NCBI RefSeq assembly: GCF_000716435.1
Contig: NZ_JNWO01000024.1
Location: 1 to 64,000, forward strand
DNA: 64,000 nt
Direction: 5' to 3'
Origin: Streptomyces xylophagus
GTDB lineage: Bacteria; Actinomycetota; Actinomycetes; Streptomycetales; Streptomycetaceae
Each line of letters opens with the position of its first letter. Positions within the stretch are counted from its first letter, which is position 1. The translations under genes were made by a program, and so were the position numbers. Shown piece by piece: positions 46,925 to 56,243 of this stretch. Under the pieces are notes generated by a model that had not been told where the DNA came from, searched no databases, and worked only from the letters and a program-made list of their open reading frames with translations.

Positions 46925-46967
46925 GAGGACGAGCGTAACGACCGGTTCCGGGCGATCTTTCCCCGGG

Positions 46968-47477
46968 TCAGTCCTCGTCGAAGTCCGCCGCGGCGACCCT
47001 GAGCGGGCGCAGCATCGCGAAGATCTCCGCGCACTCCTCGGCGTCGTAGGCGCTCAGCCCGAAGTCCATCTCCATGAGGTCTCGGGTCGCCGCGTCGCAG
47101 ACCTCGCGGCCCTTGTCGGTGATGGAGGCGAGGGTGCCGCGGCCGTCGTTGGGGTTGGGGCGCTTGTCGACGAGACCGGATCTGACCAGCCGGTCGACGG
47201 TGTTCGTGACGGACGTGGGATGCACCATGAGCCGCTCGCCGATCTTGGACATCGGCAGTTCGCCCGCCTTGGAGAAGGTGAGCAGCACCAGCGCCTCGTA
47301 CCGCGCGAAGGTCAGTCCGTACGGCTTCACGACCGCGTCGACCTCGGCGAGCAGGATCTGCTGTGCCCGCATGATCGAGGTGATGGCGGCCATGGACGGC
47401 ACGTTTCCCCAGCGCTGTTTCCAGTGTTCGTCGGCACGGGCGATGGGGTCGAAAGGGAGACTGAGGGGCTTCGGCAC
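46968..47477 (-). CDS. MarR-family transcriptional regulator 1
   Basis: 169 residues. Winged helix with LPMSKIGERLMVHPTSVTNT, the recognition helix, and the wing KRPNPNDGRGTLASIT. GTG start. It is upstream of DUF3817 and divergent from the GH6 gene. Ligand unknown. Confidence 0.9.
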   Translation of the reverse strand: MPKPLSLPFDPIARADEHWKQRWGNVPSMAAITSIMRAQQILLAEVDAVVKPYGLTFARYEALVLLTFSKAGELPMSKIGERLMVHPTSVTNTVDRLVRSGLVDKRPNPNDGRGTLASITDKGREVCDAATRDLMEMDFGLSAYDAEECAEIFAMLRPLRVAAADFDED

Positions 47478-47643
47478 GGCACCAGACCTTACCGGCCGGT
47501 CACATCGTGGTCAGCCCCGTCTCGCCTTTCGGTCCTGCGGTGCCGTACCCGTGCGCCCGGTGTCGCGCCAGGGCGGGCCGACTCCCTTGTGTCAGGATTA
47601 CTTACTGATTGTCACTGAATGTCCCCTCGCGCAAGGGAGCAGC

Positions 47644-48636
47644 ATGTCCCGGCTGACCCACACCTTCGCGGCGCTCGCGCTGCTCGGGCTCGCGGCGGGC
47701 TGTTCGTCCGCGTCCGACGTCGACGAGGCCTCCGTCGCCGGTGCCCGGTCCAAGGACCCGGCACGTGCCACGTCCTTCTGGGTCGACCCGGCGAGCCCGG
47801 CGGCCGAGCAGATCCAGATGTGGGAGCGGGAGGGGCGCACGCAGGACGCCACGCTGCTCAAGCGGATCGCCGACGAGCCGACCGCGCTGTGGCCGGCCGG
47901 AGAGCTCGACCCCGGCCCGGTGATCAGGGCGGCGACCGCGTCCGCGCGCCAGGAGGGTCGGACGGCGCTCTTCGTGGCGTACGACATCCCGCACCGGGAC
48001 TGCGGTCAGCACTCGGCGGGCGGGGCGGCGGACGCGGACGCCTACCGGGCGTGGATCGGGAAGTTCGCCGAGGCGCTGGGGGACTCCGAGGCGCTGGTCG
48101 TGCTGGAGCCCGATGCCGTCGCGCACATGGTGGACGGGTGCACGCCCGGCGAGTACCAGGGCGAGCGGGAGCAGTTGCTGAGCGAGGCGGTCGTCCGGCT
48201 GAAGCAGCAGTCCGGTACGAAGGTGTATCTCGACGCGGGCAACCCGGCCTGGATCCAGGACCCTTGGAAGCTCGTCGAACCGTTGAAGCGGGCCGGGGTC
48301 GAGGAGGCCGACGGGTTCTCCCTCAACGTCTCCAACTTCCAGACGGACGCCGTGACGAAGAAGTACGGCGTCCATCTGTCGCGGGACCTCGGCGGCAAGC
48401 ACTTCGTCGTCGACACCAGCCGCAACGGCAACGGACCGCTGCCCGGCGCCTGGTGCAATCCGCCGGGCCGGGGCCTGGGCACACGGCCGACCACCGACAC
48501 CGGCGAGCAGGCCCTGGACGCCTATCTGTGGATCAAGCGGCCCGGGGCCTCGGACGGAACGTGCGAGGGCGGTCCGGACGCCGGGCAGTGGTGGCCGGAG
48601 TACGCCTTGGAGCTGGCGCGCAACTCCAAGGCGTAG
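47644..48636 (+). CDS. Glycoside hydrolase family 6 lipoprotein (CslZ-like endoglucanase)
   Basis: 330 residues. Signal peptide THTFAALALLGLAAGCSS with a lipobox, so anchored outside the membrane. The family-6 features are FVAYDIPHRDCG, the general-acid segment LVVLEPDAVAHM and LDAGNPAWI, with VVDTSRNGNGPLPG near the end. Start ATG 47644 has AAGGGAG five bases upstream; an earlier in-frame reading overlaps the MarR gene and is rejected. It converges on glxA by 18 bp. In Streptomyces a GH6 hydrolase accompanies cslA and glxA and trims the tip glycan; I infer the same here. Confidence 0.9.
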   Translation: MSRLTHTFAALALLGLAAGCSSASDVDEASVAGARSKDPARATSFWVDPASPAAEQIQMWEREGRTQDATLLKRIADEPTALWPAGELDPGPVIRAATASARQEGRTALFVAYDIPHRDCGQHSAGGAADADAYRAWIGKFAEALGDSEALVVLEPDAVAHMVDGCTPGEYQGEREQLLSEAVVRLKQQSGTKVYLDAGNPAWIQDPWKLVEPLKRAGVEEADGFSLNVSNFQTDAVTKKYGVHLSRDLGGKHFVVDTSRNGNGPLPGAWCNPPGRGLGTRPTTDTGEQALDAYLWIKRPGASDGTCEGGPDAGQWWPEYALELARNSKA

Positions 48637-48654
48637 AGCAGCAGTTGGCCAACT

Positions 48655-50610
48655 TCACTGCACCTGGATCCACTTGGCCTCCGACGGCGTGCCCTGTGCG
48701 TCCGTCACGAAGAGCATGTACCAGCCGGGCGGCACCAGGGCCCGGTCGTTCGGTACGTCCACCGTCACCGACTTGCCGTCCTTGACGAGGCCGAGCTCGA
48801 TCGAGCGCTGCTCGACGTCCGTCGTGTGGGTGACCGAACTCGGGCGCATCAGGCGGGCCTTGACGACGCGGTCGGGGTGGTCGGTGCGGAAGGTCGCGCG
48901 GTGGTGGCGGTCGAGGGTCTCCGGACCGTCCTGCAGTACGGGCCTGTTGCCGCCGTTCTTGTGCAGCGCGGGCGGGGTGAAGATCTCCATGCGCTGCTCG
49001 AAGTGGCCCAGTTTGGTGTTGGCCTGGTCGTCGAAGAGCGGGTCGGAGCCGAACGTGACAACCCGGCCGTCGGGCAACAGCAGTGCCTCGGAGTGGTAGT
49101 TGCGGCCGACCATGGGTGCCGCCGCCTCGCGGAAGGCGTTGCCCTTCGGGTCGTAGAACTGCGCCTTGAAGATGTTGCTGGCGCTGCGGCCGCGGTAGTC
49201 GGAGGAGCCATTGGTGGTGAACACCGAGTCGTCGGGCATGATCACGCTGTTCAAGTACCGCGTGCCCTGGGGGAGGTTGGGGCCGTCCTTGAAGACCGGG
49301 CTGTCCTGCTTGAGGTCGACGACTGCCGTGCGCGGGGTCGACTTCTTGGACTCGCCGACGCCTCCGCCGCCGAGAATCATCACCTTCTGGTCCTGGGCGG
49401 GCGGGAGAAGGAGGGAGGAGGAGGTCTCCGTCTCTTCCGGGTCCCGCAGGCCGGCGACCGTGGTGAACTTGTTGGTCTTCAGGTCCCAAAGTCCGGGCTC
49501 GCGGCCCTTGTTGGCGGGTCCGTAACCGGCGTTGGAGGCCGGGTAGAAGAGCTTGCCGCCCTTGGTGAGGAACAGGGCCGGGTAGGTGGGGAAGTAACGC
49601 TTGGGGCCCGGGGTCCACTTCTTGGTCTTCGGGTCGTAGATCTCGTTGTCGCCCTGGTCGATGACACCGACGTCGTCGAGGCCGGAGACGGCGAGCACGC
49701 GGCCGTCGTCGAGGCCGACGAGGGTCGGGTACCAACGCGCCTTGTCCATCGGGTCGACGGCGATGTACCGCTCGGCCTTCGGGTCGAACTCGTAGGCGGC
49801 GCGGATGCCTTGGTAGTCCTGCTTGTCCAGGGTGATCTTCTCGGAGAGGCCGTACGTGTTGTTCGCGTCGATGCCCTTGAGGCCGACGACGTCGTACTGC
49901 GCCTGCTTCTCGGTGACCGACATCGGGCCCGCCTCGGTGGCCTCGACGAAGACGCGGACCTCGCTCGCGGTGACCTTGGTCTGCCAGGGCTGCATCACCC
50001 CGCGGGCGTTGTACGTCACCTTGAAATCGCGCTTGGCCTTGGGGACGGTGACGTCGAACTTGGTGACGTAGTCGACGCCGGCCGGGGAGCGGAAGACGGT
50101 GCCCTTCTTGAGGAACATCGGCTTGTTGGGGTTCTCGTTCTTGACCCGCATACCGCCGCCGGCCCGCTTGACCTCGCCGTCGAGGAGTTCGTAGCGGGCG
50201 GTGCCACCGGCCACCAGCAGGTTGCCGCTGGGGAGTTGGCTGTGTCCGCCGCAGAAGAAGTCGACCGGGGTCGGGATCTTCTTGAAGGTGTTGGCCTTCG
50301 GGTCCCACAGCACGGTGTCGAAGGACCCGGCGTTGAACTTCTTCTGCTCGTTGCCCGACCCGGCGACGATCAGCACCTTGCCGGTGTGCAGGAGCGAGGC
50401 GTGGATGGCGTTGGTGCGGTACTCCTTCGGGATGTCGATCTGGTCCCAGGAGCCGTACTTGGCCATGTACTCGGGCCGCGTGATCTTGTAGTCGTGGTAC
50501 TGCTCGCTCGCGAACTCGAAGGCGGCCGGGGCGTTGAGACCGGCCAGGACCGCGATGCCGCCGATGCCGAGGACGGTCTTCCTGGTTCTCTGGGAAGGCT
50601 GGAAGGCCAT
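48655..50610 (-). CDS. glxA: Radical copper oxidase (galactose oxidase-like)
   Basis: 651 residues. One N-terminal membrane anchor (TVLGIGGIAVLAGLNAPAAF), then a seven-bladed propeller and a C-terminal domain. The active-site set is complete: Cys120 in FFCGGHS and the adjacent pair Trp293-Tyr294 in RWYPT make the cross-linked cofactor, Tyr-His in RNYHSEA and the late His in THTTDVE bind copper. GlxA oxidises the glycan made by CslA at hyphal tips and is needed for its deposition. Its ATG is three bases after the cslA stop, so the two are coupled. Confidence 0.95.
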   Translation of the reverse strand: MAFQPSQRTRKTVLGIGGIAVLAGLNAPAAFEFASEQYHDYKITRPEYMAKYGSWDQIDIPKEYRTNAIHASLLHTGKVLIVAGSGNEQKKFNAGSFDTVLWDPKANTFKKIPTPVDFFCGGHSQLPSGNLLVAGGTARYELLDGEVKRAGGGMRVKNENPNKPMFLKKGTVFRSPAGVDYVTKFDVTVPKAKRDFKVTYNARGVMQPWQTKVTASEVRVFVEATEAGPMSVTEKQAQYDVVGLKGIDANNTYGLSEKITLDKQDYQGIRAAYEFDPKAERYIAVDPMDKARWYPTLVGLDDGRVLAVSGLDDVGVIDQGDNEIYDPKTKKWTPGPKRYFPTYPALFLTKGGKLFYPASNAGYGPANKGREPGLWDLKTNKFTTVAGLRDPEETETSSSLLLPPAQDQKVMILGGGGVGESKKSTPRTAVVDLKQDSPVFKDGPNLPQGTRYLNSVIMPDDSVFTTNGSSDYRGRSASNIFKAQFYDPKGNAFREAAAPMVGRNYHSEALLLPDGRVVTFGSDPLFDDQANTKLGHFEQRMEIFTPPALHKNGGNRPVLQDGPETLDRHHRATFRTDHPDRVVKARLMRPSSVTHTTDVEQRSIELGLVKDGKSVTVDVPNDRALVPPGWYMLFVTDAQGTPSEAKWIQVQ

Positions 50611-50613
50611 GGT

Positions 50614-52407
50614 CTAGTTGCCCCCTGTCGTGGTGCCGGAGACGGACGGACCGGCCCCGGTGGTGGCGAGCGCGGGCTCGGCGGTGTCGAGGGTGCGCGC
50701 GCCGCCGAGCAACGACCGCCGCTCCCGGCGCTCCTTGAGCAGCGAGCCGACCCAAACGCCCAGCGGCGCAAGGGAGATGACCATGGCGAGGACCGCCCAG
50801 GTGCGCATGGCCGCGTGGGTGTGGTCGAGGATCACCGAGGCGGCCAGCGAGGTGCCCAGGAGGATCGCCCAGAAGAGATGAATGCGGAAGGTCATCACCC
50901 GGTCCGGGCTGGCGTCACCGCCCTTGGGGGTGACGACGAACCGGCTGGGCCGCCGGATGAGCGCCTCACCGAAGGACTTCAGATAGATGGGCGCGGAGAG
51001 CGCCGACATCGCCATGCCCGCGAGACCACCCGACCCTTCGGGCTCATGCGGGGAGACGTTGTGCCGCCGATTCCACAGATAGAGCCCGATCTGAAGGGCC
51101 GCGGCATCGCTGTAGAGCATCAGCCACACCGACGCGGCGACCTGCGTACCGGAGGCCCCGAACCACAGGAACAGGAAGCAACTCATGATGCCCAGCAGCC
51201 AGTTGACGGCCGTCATCGGGTAGTAGACGAGCATCAGCGTGTACGAGAACAGCCGCCCCGGAGGCATCGTGAACGGCGCCTTCCAGTACTGCTTGATCAG
51301 CGTCTCGTACGTGCCGCGCGACCACCGCATCTGCTGCGTGAAGAAGTCGGTCCAGGAGGCCGGCCCCTCCCCCACGGCGAGCACGTCCGGGGTGTAGACG
51401 GACCGCCAGTGCGTCCGGGTCACCGGGTTGCGGTGCCGGTGGAGTTCGAAGCCGGTGGCCATGTCCTCGGTGATGGAGTCGTACAGGCCGCCGATCTGCT
51501 TGACGGCCGCGATCCGTACGACGTTGTTGGTGCCGACGAACATGGGGGCGCGGTAGCGGTTGCCGGCGCGCTGGATCAGCGCGTGGAAGAGGAACTGCTG
51601 CGACTCGGCGGCCTTGGTGACGGGGTTGTGGTAGTTCCCGTACACCTGCGGTCCCACGACGAAGGCGACGTCCGGGTCGCGGAAGTAACCCATCATCCGC
51701 TCGAGGAAGTTGGGGAGCGGCACGTGGTCGGTGTCGACGGAGGCGAAGAAGTCGTAGTCACCGCCGTGCATCGCGATCCAGGCGTTGTAATTCCCGTGCT
51801 TCGTACGGGCCTTGTGGACACCCTTGGGCCGGTTCCACTCCGGGACACCGTGCCGGGTGAAGTGCCGTACGCCCAACTCGGCGCAGAGCGCCTTGGCTTG
51901 CTCGTCATCGCCTTCGTCGAGGAGCCATACATCAAGGACGCTGCCCGGCCCGGTGTGGGTGACGTTGACCGCGCCTTCAAGGGTGGCGCGAACCATGGAC
52001 AGAGGTTCCTTGCCCGGGACGTACGTCGTGAGGAAGGCGACGCGGGTGCCGGCTTCGGGGACGACCGGGATGGGGTCGCGGGCGACCAGCGTGGCGTGGG
52101 CGACGGAGGCGACGTTGACGACCATGAACAGCTCGATGAGGCCGATGGCTATCAGCATCGTGACGTCGAGCCCGACCATCCACTCCTGACCGCCCTCGCG
52201 CTCCACCCAGTGGGTGGGCCACACGAGATAGACGAGCAGGGCGGCGGTGAGCACCGGGGCGAGGCTCATCAGGAGGATGGCGCGTATTCGGTGGGGCTCG
52301 CGCGACAGGAGCGAGTTGTACTGCACCTGGTACGACGCACCGGACGGCTCCGTGAGCGGTCCGGCCAGTCGGCTGTAGGTGTCGTAGTCGTAGCCCTCCG
52401 GCCGCAC
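50614..52407 (-). CDS. cslA: Cellulose synthase-like glycosyltransferase
   Basis: 597-residue membrane GT2 enzyme that makes a beta-glucan at growing hyphal tips. Two membrane helices (AILLMSLAPVLTAALLVYLV, MLIAIGLIELFMVVNVAS) precede the catalytic domain with the DVWLLDEGDD, FFASVDTDHVPLP and SITEDM aspartates and the QQMRWSRG (QxxRW) motif; at least four helices follow. GTG 52407 has GGAGGG six bases upstream and is preferred over a longer frame without support. Confidence 0.95.
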   Translation of the reverse strand: MRPEGYDYDTYSRLAGPLTEPSGASYQVQYNSLLSREPHRIRAILLMSLAPVLTAALLVYLVWPTHWVEREGGQEWMVGLDVTMLIAIGLIELFMVVNVASVAHATLVARDPIPVVPEAGTRVAFLTTYVPGKEPLSMVRATLEGAVNVTHTGPGSVLDVWLLDEGDDEQAKALCAELGVRHFTRHGVPEWNRPKGVHKARTKHGNYNAWIAMHGGDYDFFASVDTDHVPLPNFLERMMGYFRDPDVAFVVGPQVYGNYHNPVTKAAESQQFLFHALIQRAGNRYRAPMFVGTNNVVRIAAVKQIGGLYDSITEDMATGFELHRHRNPVTRTHWRSVYTPDVLAVGEGPASWTDFFTQQMRWSRGTYETLIKQYWKAPFTMPPGRLFSYTLMLVYYPMTAVNWLLGIMSCFLFLWFGASGTQVAASVWLMLYSDAAALQIGLYLWNRRHNVSPHEPEGSGGLAGMAMSALSAPIYLKSFGEALIRRPSRFVVTPKGGDASPDRVMTFRIHLFWAILLGTSLAASVILDHTHAAMRTWAVLAMVISLAPLGVWVGSLLKERRERRSLLGGARTLDTAEPALATTGAGPSVSGTTTGGN

Positions 52408-52635
52408 AGCGCCCTCCAATGATTGAGGAGTGATCGACGCCCGGGGACCGAGGGACCGTTGGGATCCGAAGATCGACCGGGCCGATACCCACACACAAGT
52501 GGAGATATGGGGGCGTGTCGAACTGGGTGCGTCCAGGTGGGTGGGGAGTTGCCCCCGGCGGCCGAACCCCGGCCGAGGAGCGCCTCGGCGAGAATGCCGC
52601 CGTTGGTGATCTCCGGCGCTCCGAAAGGCATCCGC

Positions 52636-53616
52636 ATGCACGACACCGCCGATCTCATCGCCGAGACCTACGCGCTCGGCACCGGACCGTGGACGATGAC
52701 GCCTGTCACCCGGGGCGCGCTGGGCCAGATCTGGAGGCTGTCCGGCAACGGTTCCTCCTGGGCGGTCAAGGAACTCCTCTTCGGCTGCGACGAGGAACAG
52801 ATCCGTCGGGAGGCCGCGTTACGGGAGGCCGCCGAGCGGCTGGGCATCGCGTCACCGCGCCTGCTGCCCGACCGGCAGGGGGCATACGTCTCCCACGTCC
52901 CGCGGCCTTCCGGCGAGTCCCACGTCAAGCTCTACGACTGGATCGACGGCACCCCTGCCGACGCCTCCGACCCCGACGTCCTCGACTGGTTCGGGCGGAC
53001 CATGGCACTGCTGCACCGGGCGGGAGCGGGAGCAGGTGAGCCGCCGAGCGACTGGTACGAGCGGTGCCCGGAGGACGGCGAGTGGGCGGCGCTGCACGCG
53101 GAGGTCCGGCGGGCGAGGTTGCCGTGGGCGGACACCCTCGGCCGCTTCATCGACACCTCCGCAAGGGAGTTGGCGCGCTGGGTGACCCCGTCCGACCCCG
53201 GCGACCTGGTGACGTCCCACCTCGATCTGCAGCCCCAGAACGTATTGGTCGGCCCGGACGGCCCCGTCCTCCTCGACTGGGACAACGCCGGATCCGCTTC
53301 GGCGGAACGGGAGTTGGCCCGCGCCCTGTTCGTGTGGTCGGGCGGGAACAAGGGGGACGTCGAGGCGGGCGTGCGGGTGGCACGCGCCTATCGGGGTGCC
53401 GGGGGTCCTGCCGTCGTACAGGGTCCGCAGTCGTTCTCGATGCTCTTCGCGACCGCCCTGAACTATGTGTACGTACAGGCCGAGTGCGCGATCGACCCGA
53501 AAGTGACCGCAGAACAGCGGGAGTTCGCGAGCGGGCAGGTCGTCGCGTCCCTGGGGTGGGTGCCGGAGCTGGCGGTGGTGTCGGAGTTGAGCGCGGCGGT
53601 GGGGCGGGTGGGGTGA
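52636..53616 (+). CDS. Aminoglycoside phosphotransferase-like kinase
   Basis: 326-residue small-molecule kinase. The catalytic loop is TSHLDLQPQNVLV and the metal motif LLDWDNAG. The first part has the N-lobe strands WRLSGNGSSWAVKELLFG. Substrate unknown; homologues include antibiotic-inactivating and housekeeping kinases, and nothing here indicates drug resistance. ATG 52636 has AAAGG eight bases upstream. Divergent from cslA. Confidence 0.87.
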   Translation: MHDTADLIAETYALGTGPWTMTPVTRGALGQIWRLSGNGSSWAVKELLFGCDEEQIRREAALREAAERLGIASPRLLPDRQGAYVSHVPRPSGESHVKLYDWIDGTPADASDPDVLDWFGRTMALLHRAGAGAGEPPSDWYERCPEDGEWAALHAEVRRARLPWADTLGRFIDTSARELARWVTPSDPGDLVTSHLDLQPQNVLVGPDGPVLLDWDNAGSASAERELARALFVWSGGNKGDVEAGVRVARAYRGAGGPAVVQGPQSFSMLFATALNYVYVQAECAIDPKVTAEQREFASGQVVASLGWVPELAVVSELSAAVGRVG

Positions 53617-53763
53617 GCGAGTTGGGGGTGACGGGAGCTGTCGGGCTGGTCGACCTGACGAGCATGCCGACCCTGGTCCGCGGAGCGGGGCATCGAGCCC
53701 CGGCTCCTCTGATCCCTCCGGCTTCGCCGGCTCCTCCCGGGCCCCGGCTCGACGGCGCTCGCG

Positions 53764-54057
53764 CTACTCCGCCAGGTGTCGCTCGACCGTCTCCACCTTG
53801 GACGTGAGGCCGTCCGTCACCCCGGGGCGGATGTCTGCCTTGAGGACGAGGGAGACGCGCGGGGCGCGTGCCTCGACTGCGGCGACCGCGCGCTTGACGA
53901 CGTCCATGACCTCGTCCCAGTCGCCCTCGATGGACGTGAACATCGCGTCGGTGCGGTTGGGGAGGCCCGACTCGCGGACCACGCGGACGGCGTCGGCGAC
54001 GTACTCGCCCACGTCCTCGCCGACGCCCAGCGGTGTCACGGAGAAGGCGACGATCAT
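53764..54057 (-). CDS. MTH1187/YkoF-like thiamine-binding-type protein
   Basis: 97 residues with a ferredoxin-like fold pattern: [40 protein letters not shown] and [13 protein letters not shown]. This matches the MTH1187 family, for which thiamine binding has been suggested. Its ATG overlaps the stop of the DUF3817 gene (ATGA). Confidence 0.85.
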   Translation of the reverse strand: MIVAFSVTPLGVGEDVGEYVADAVRVVRESGLPNRTDAMFTSIEGDWDEVMDVVKRAVAAVEARAPRVSLVLKADIRPGVTDGLTSKVETVERHLAE

Positions 54058-54398
54058 GCGTTCACGATTCCTTCCTGGCGGGCGCGGGAGGCGATGACCG
54101 CGTTCTCGGCCTCGCGCTTGAGCTTGCGCTCGGCGAAGAAGCCGCCGGTGGGCAGGACGGAGAGGACGAAGTAGAAGGCCGCCGTCTTCGCGCCCCACCT
54201 GGTGCGGTTCCAGGCGTCGGCCCAGAAGAGCACGTAGAGGATGAAGAGGACACCGTGGACCATGCCCATCACGGGCACCGCGTTGAAGTCCGTGGTCCGC
54301 TTCAGCACCGAGCAGACGAGCAGCAGGAGGAAGGACACGGCCTCGGGGGCCGATACCAGGCGGAGGCGGCGGATGGCGGTGGCGGTCTTGATGTCCAC
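54054..54398 (-). CDS. DUF3817 membrane protein (second copy)
   Basis: 114 residues with three hydrophobic helices ([56 protein letters not shown]). Paralogue of the protein encoded at 46586-46924, with the same HG...LY and GGFFAERK landmarks. Translationally coupled to the MTH1187-type gene. Confidence 0.85.
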   Translation of the reverse strand: MDIKTATAIRRLRLVSAPEAVSFLLLLVCSVLKRTTDFNAVPVMGMVHGVLFILYVLFWADAWNRTRWGAKTAAFYFVLSVLPTGGFFAERKLKREAENAVIASRARQEGIVNA

Positions 54399-54522
54399 AG
54401 GTCACCTTCGGTGAGGGAGACGTCCACAGTTTGTGAACGCGAGCACAAACGTTCACCCATTGTGGCAAACGGCTGAGCGAGCCAAGACTGGGGGTCCGCC
54501 GCCGACGCCCCCGGGAGTGCCC

Positions 54523-54870
54523 GTGCAGTTCGTTTTCTTCATGACCCTGCCCGGTCTGGTCGTCCTGCTGACGGTGTTCGCGTTCGTCGACCAGCTGCTT
54601 CTGAAGGCCGGGCGGGCGGGGGTGCTCCCCTGGCGGAACGCGGGCCGGCAGGGGCAGATATCCGCGACCGGGTTCGAGCAGCTGCACGCGACCCTGTCGC
54701 CGGGGAAGCAGACCGAGCTGAAGGAACGGCAGAGCGCGCTGGTGATGCGGGACGACGAGGAGGACGGGGACCCGCCCTGGTCCACCGTCGACCTGCGCGC
54801 GGGCACGGCGGTCATACGGCTGAACACGCCCCACGGCACGCTCCACGACAGGCCCCGCGACACGCCCTAG
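54523..54870 (+). CDS. Small single-span membrane protein (DUF6191-like)
   Basis: 115 residues. One helix, [20 protein letters not shown], then a cytosolic tail with [20 protein letters not shown] and [18 protein letters not shown] start at GTG 54523 (GGGAG six bases upstream). The pattern fits DUF6191; function unknown. A small hairpin CTGCCC-TAGG-GGGCAG follows at 54873-54888. Confidence 0.75.
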   Translation: MQFVFFMTLPGLVVLLTVFAFVDQLLLKAGRAGVLPWRNAGRQGQISATGFEQLHATLSPGKQTELKERQSALVMRDDEEDGDPPWSTVDLRAGTAVIRLNTPHGTLHDRPRDTP

Positions 54871-54952
54871 CTCTGCCCTAGGGGGCAGGTCAGGGTCGTT
54901 CTCCACCCACAGGCCCTGTCGGCGACCGCACCCCTGCGGTTACCTTCGCACC

Positions 54953-55591
54953 GTGGCGATGTTTCGACTCCAGGGCAGCAAGGTGCTCGCCGTCGACATG
55001 ACCGGGGACGCCGTGAAGGCGAAGAACGGCTCGATGGTCGCGTACGACGGGCAGATGGCCTTCAAGAAGATGACCGGCGGCGGTGAGGGCATCCGGGGGA
55101 TGGTGACCCGGCGGCTCACCGGTGAGCAGATGACGGTGATGGAGGTGAGGGGGCAGGGGACCTGCTGGTTCGCGGACCGGGCCTCCGAGATCAACCTCGT
55201 GAGTCTCCAGGGGGACAAGCTGTACGTGGAGTCGAGCAATCTGCTCGCGACCGACGCGGGGCTCAGGACGGGCACGACGTTCACGGGACTGCGCGGCGCC
55301 TCGCAGGGCAACGGACTGTTCACGACGACCGTCGAGGGGCACGGCCAGGCGGCGATCATGTCGGACGGTCCGGCGGTGGTGCTCCGGGTGAGCCGGCAGT
55401 ACCCGCTGACCGTCGACCCCGGCGCGTACATCGCGCACCAGGGGAACCTGAACCAGTCCTTCCAGTCCGGTGTGACCTTCCGCACGCTCTTCGGGGAGGG
55501 CGGCGGCGAGGCCTTCCAGATCCGCTTCGAGGGGGACGGGCTCGTCTACGTCCAGCCCAGCGAGCGGAACACGATCGCGGGGGACGTGTGA
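54953..55591 (+). CDS. AIM24-family protein 1
   Basis: 212 residues of the AIM24/TIGR00266 beta-roll family (once called tryptophan-RNA-binding-attenuator-like). Typical segments: NGSMVAYDGQMAFKKMTGGG, GQGTCWFADRASEINLVSLQ and LTVDPGAYIAHQGNL. GTG start, with ATG six bases later as an alternative. First of three tandem paralogues with 1-bp spacing or overlaps. Confidence 0.88.
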   Translation: MAMFRLQGSKVLAVDMTGDAVKAKNGSMVAYDGQMAFKKMTGGGEGIRGMVTRRLTGEQMTVMEVRGQGTCWFADRASEINLVSLQGDKLYVESSNLLATDAGLRTGTTFTGLRGASQGNGLFTTTVEGHGQAAIMSDGPAVVLRVSRQYPLTVDPGAYIAHQGNLNQSFQSGVTFRTLFGEGGGEAFQIRFEGDGLVYVQPSERNTIAGDV

Positions 55592-55592
55592 C

Positions 55593-56243
55593 ATGGCGTT
55601 CACCGAGATCAACTCGAAGATGATCCAGGCCACCGTGATGCCGGGCCAGCGGTTGTACAGCCAGCGCGGCGCGATGCTCGCCTACAAGGGCGAGGTCTCC
55701 TTCACCCCCAACATCCAGGGCGGCCAGGGCGGCGTCATGTCGATGCTCGGGCGCCGGGTGGCGAACGAGGCCACTCCCCTGATGTCCGTCGAGGGCAGCG
55801 GCACCGTGATGTTCGGTCACGGCGGCCACCACATCCAGATCATCGAGCTCACCGGCGACACCCTCTACGTGGAGGCCGACCGCCTGCTCGCCTTCGAGGG
55901 CACCCTCCAGCAGGGCACGATGTTCATGGGCTCGCAGGGCGGCGTCATGGGCATGGTCCGCGGTCAGGTCACCGGCCAGGGTCTGTTCACGACCACGCTC
56001 CAGGGGCGGGGCGCGGTCGCCGTGATGGCCCACGGCGGTGTCTTCGAGATCCCGATCACCCCCGGCAGACCCGTCCATGTCGACCCGCAGGCCTACGTCG
56101 CCCACCACGGCGACGTACGCAACAAGCTGTCCGCGGCGCTCGGTTGGCGCGACATGGTGGGCCGGGGCTCCGGCGAGGCGTTCCAGCTGGAGCTGAGCGG
56201 CAGCGGCGCGGTGTTCGTTCAGGCCTCGGAGGAAAAACTGTGA
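55593..56243 (+). CDS. AIM24-family protein 2
   Basis: 216 residues, paralogue of the gene before it (RGAMLAYKGEVSFTPNIQGG, HIQIIELTGDTLYVEADRLL, VHVDPQAYVAHHGDV). It starts one base after the preceding stop, and its stop overlaps the next start. Confidence 0.88.
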   Translation: MAFTEINSKMIQATVMPGQRLYSQRGAMLAYKGEVSFTPNIQGGQGGVMSMLGRRVANEATPLMSVEGSGTVMFGHGGHHIQIIELTGDTLYVEADRLLAFEGTLQQGTMFMGSQGGVMGMVRGQVTGQGLFTTTLQGRGAVAVMAHGGVFEIPITPGRPVHVDPQAYVAHHGDVRNKLSAALGWRDMVGRGSGEAFQLELSGSGAVFVQASEEKL

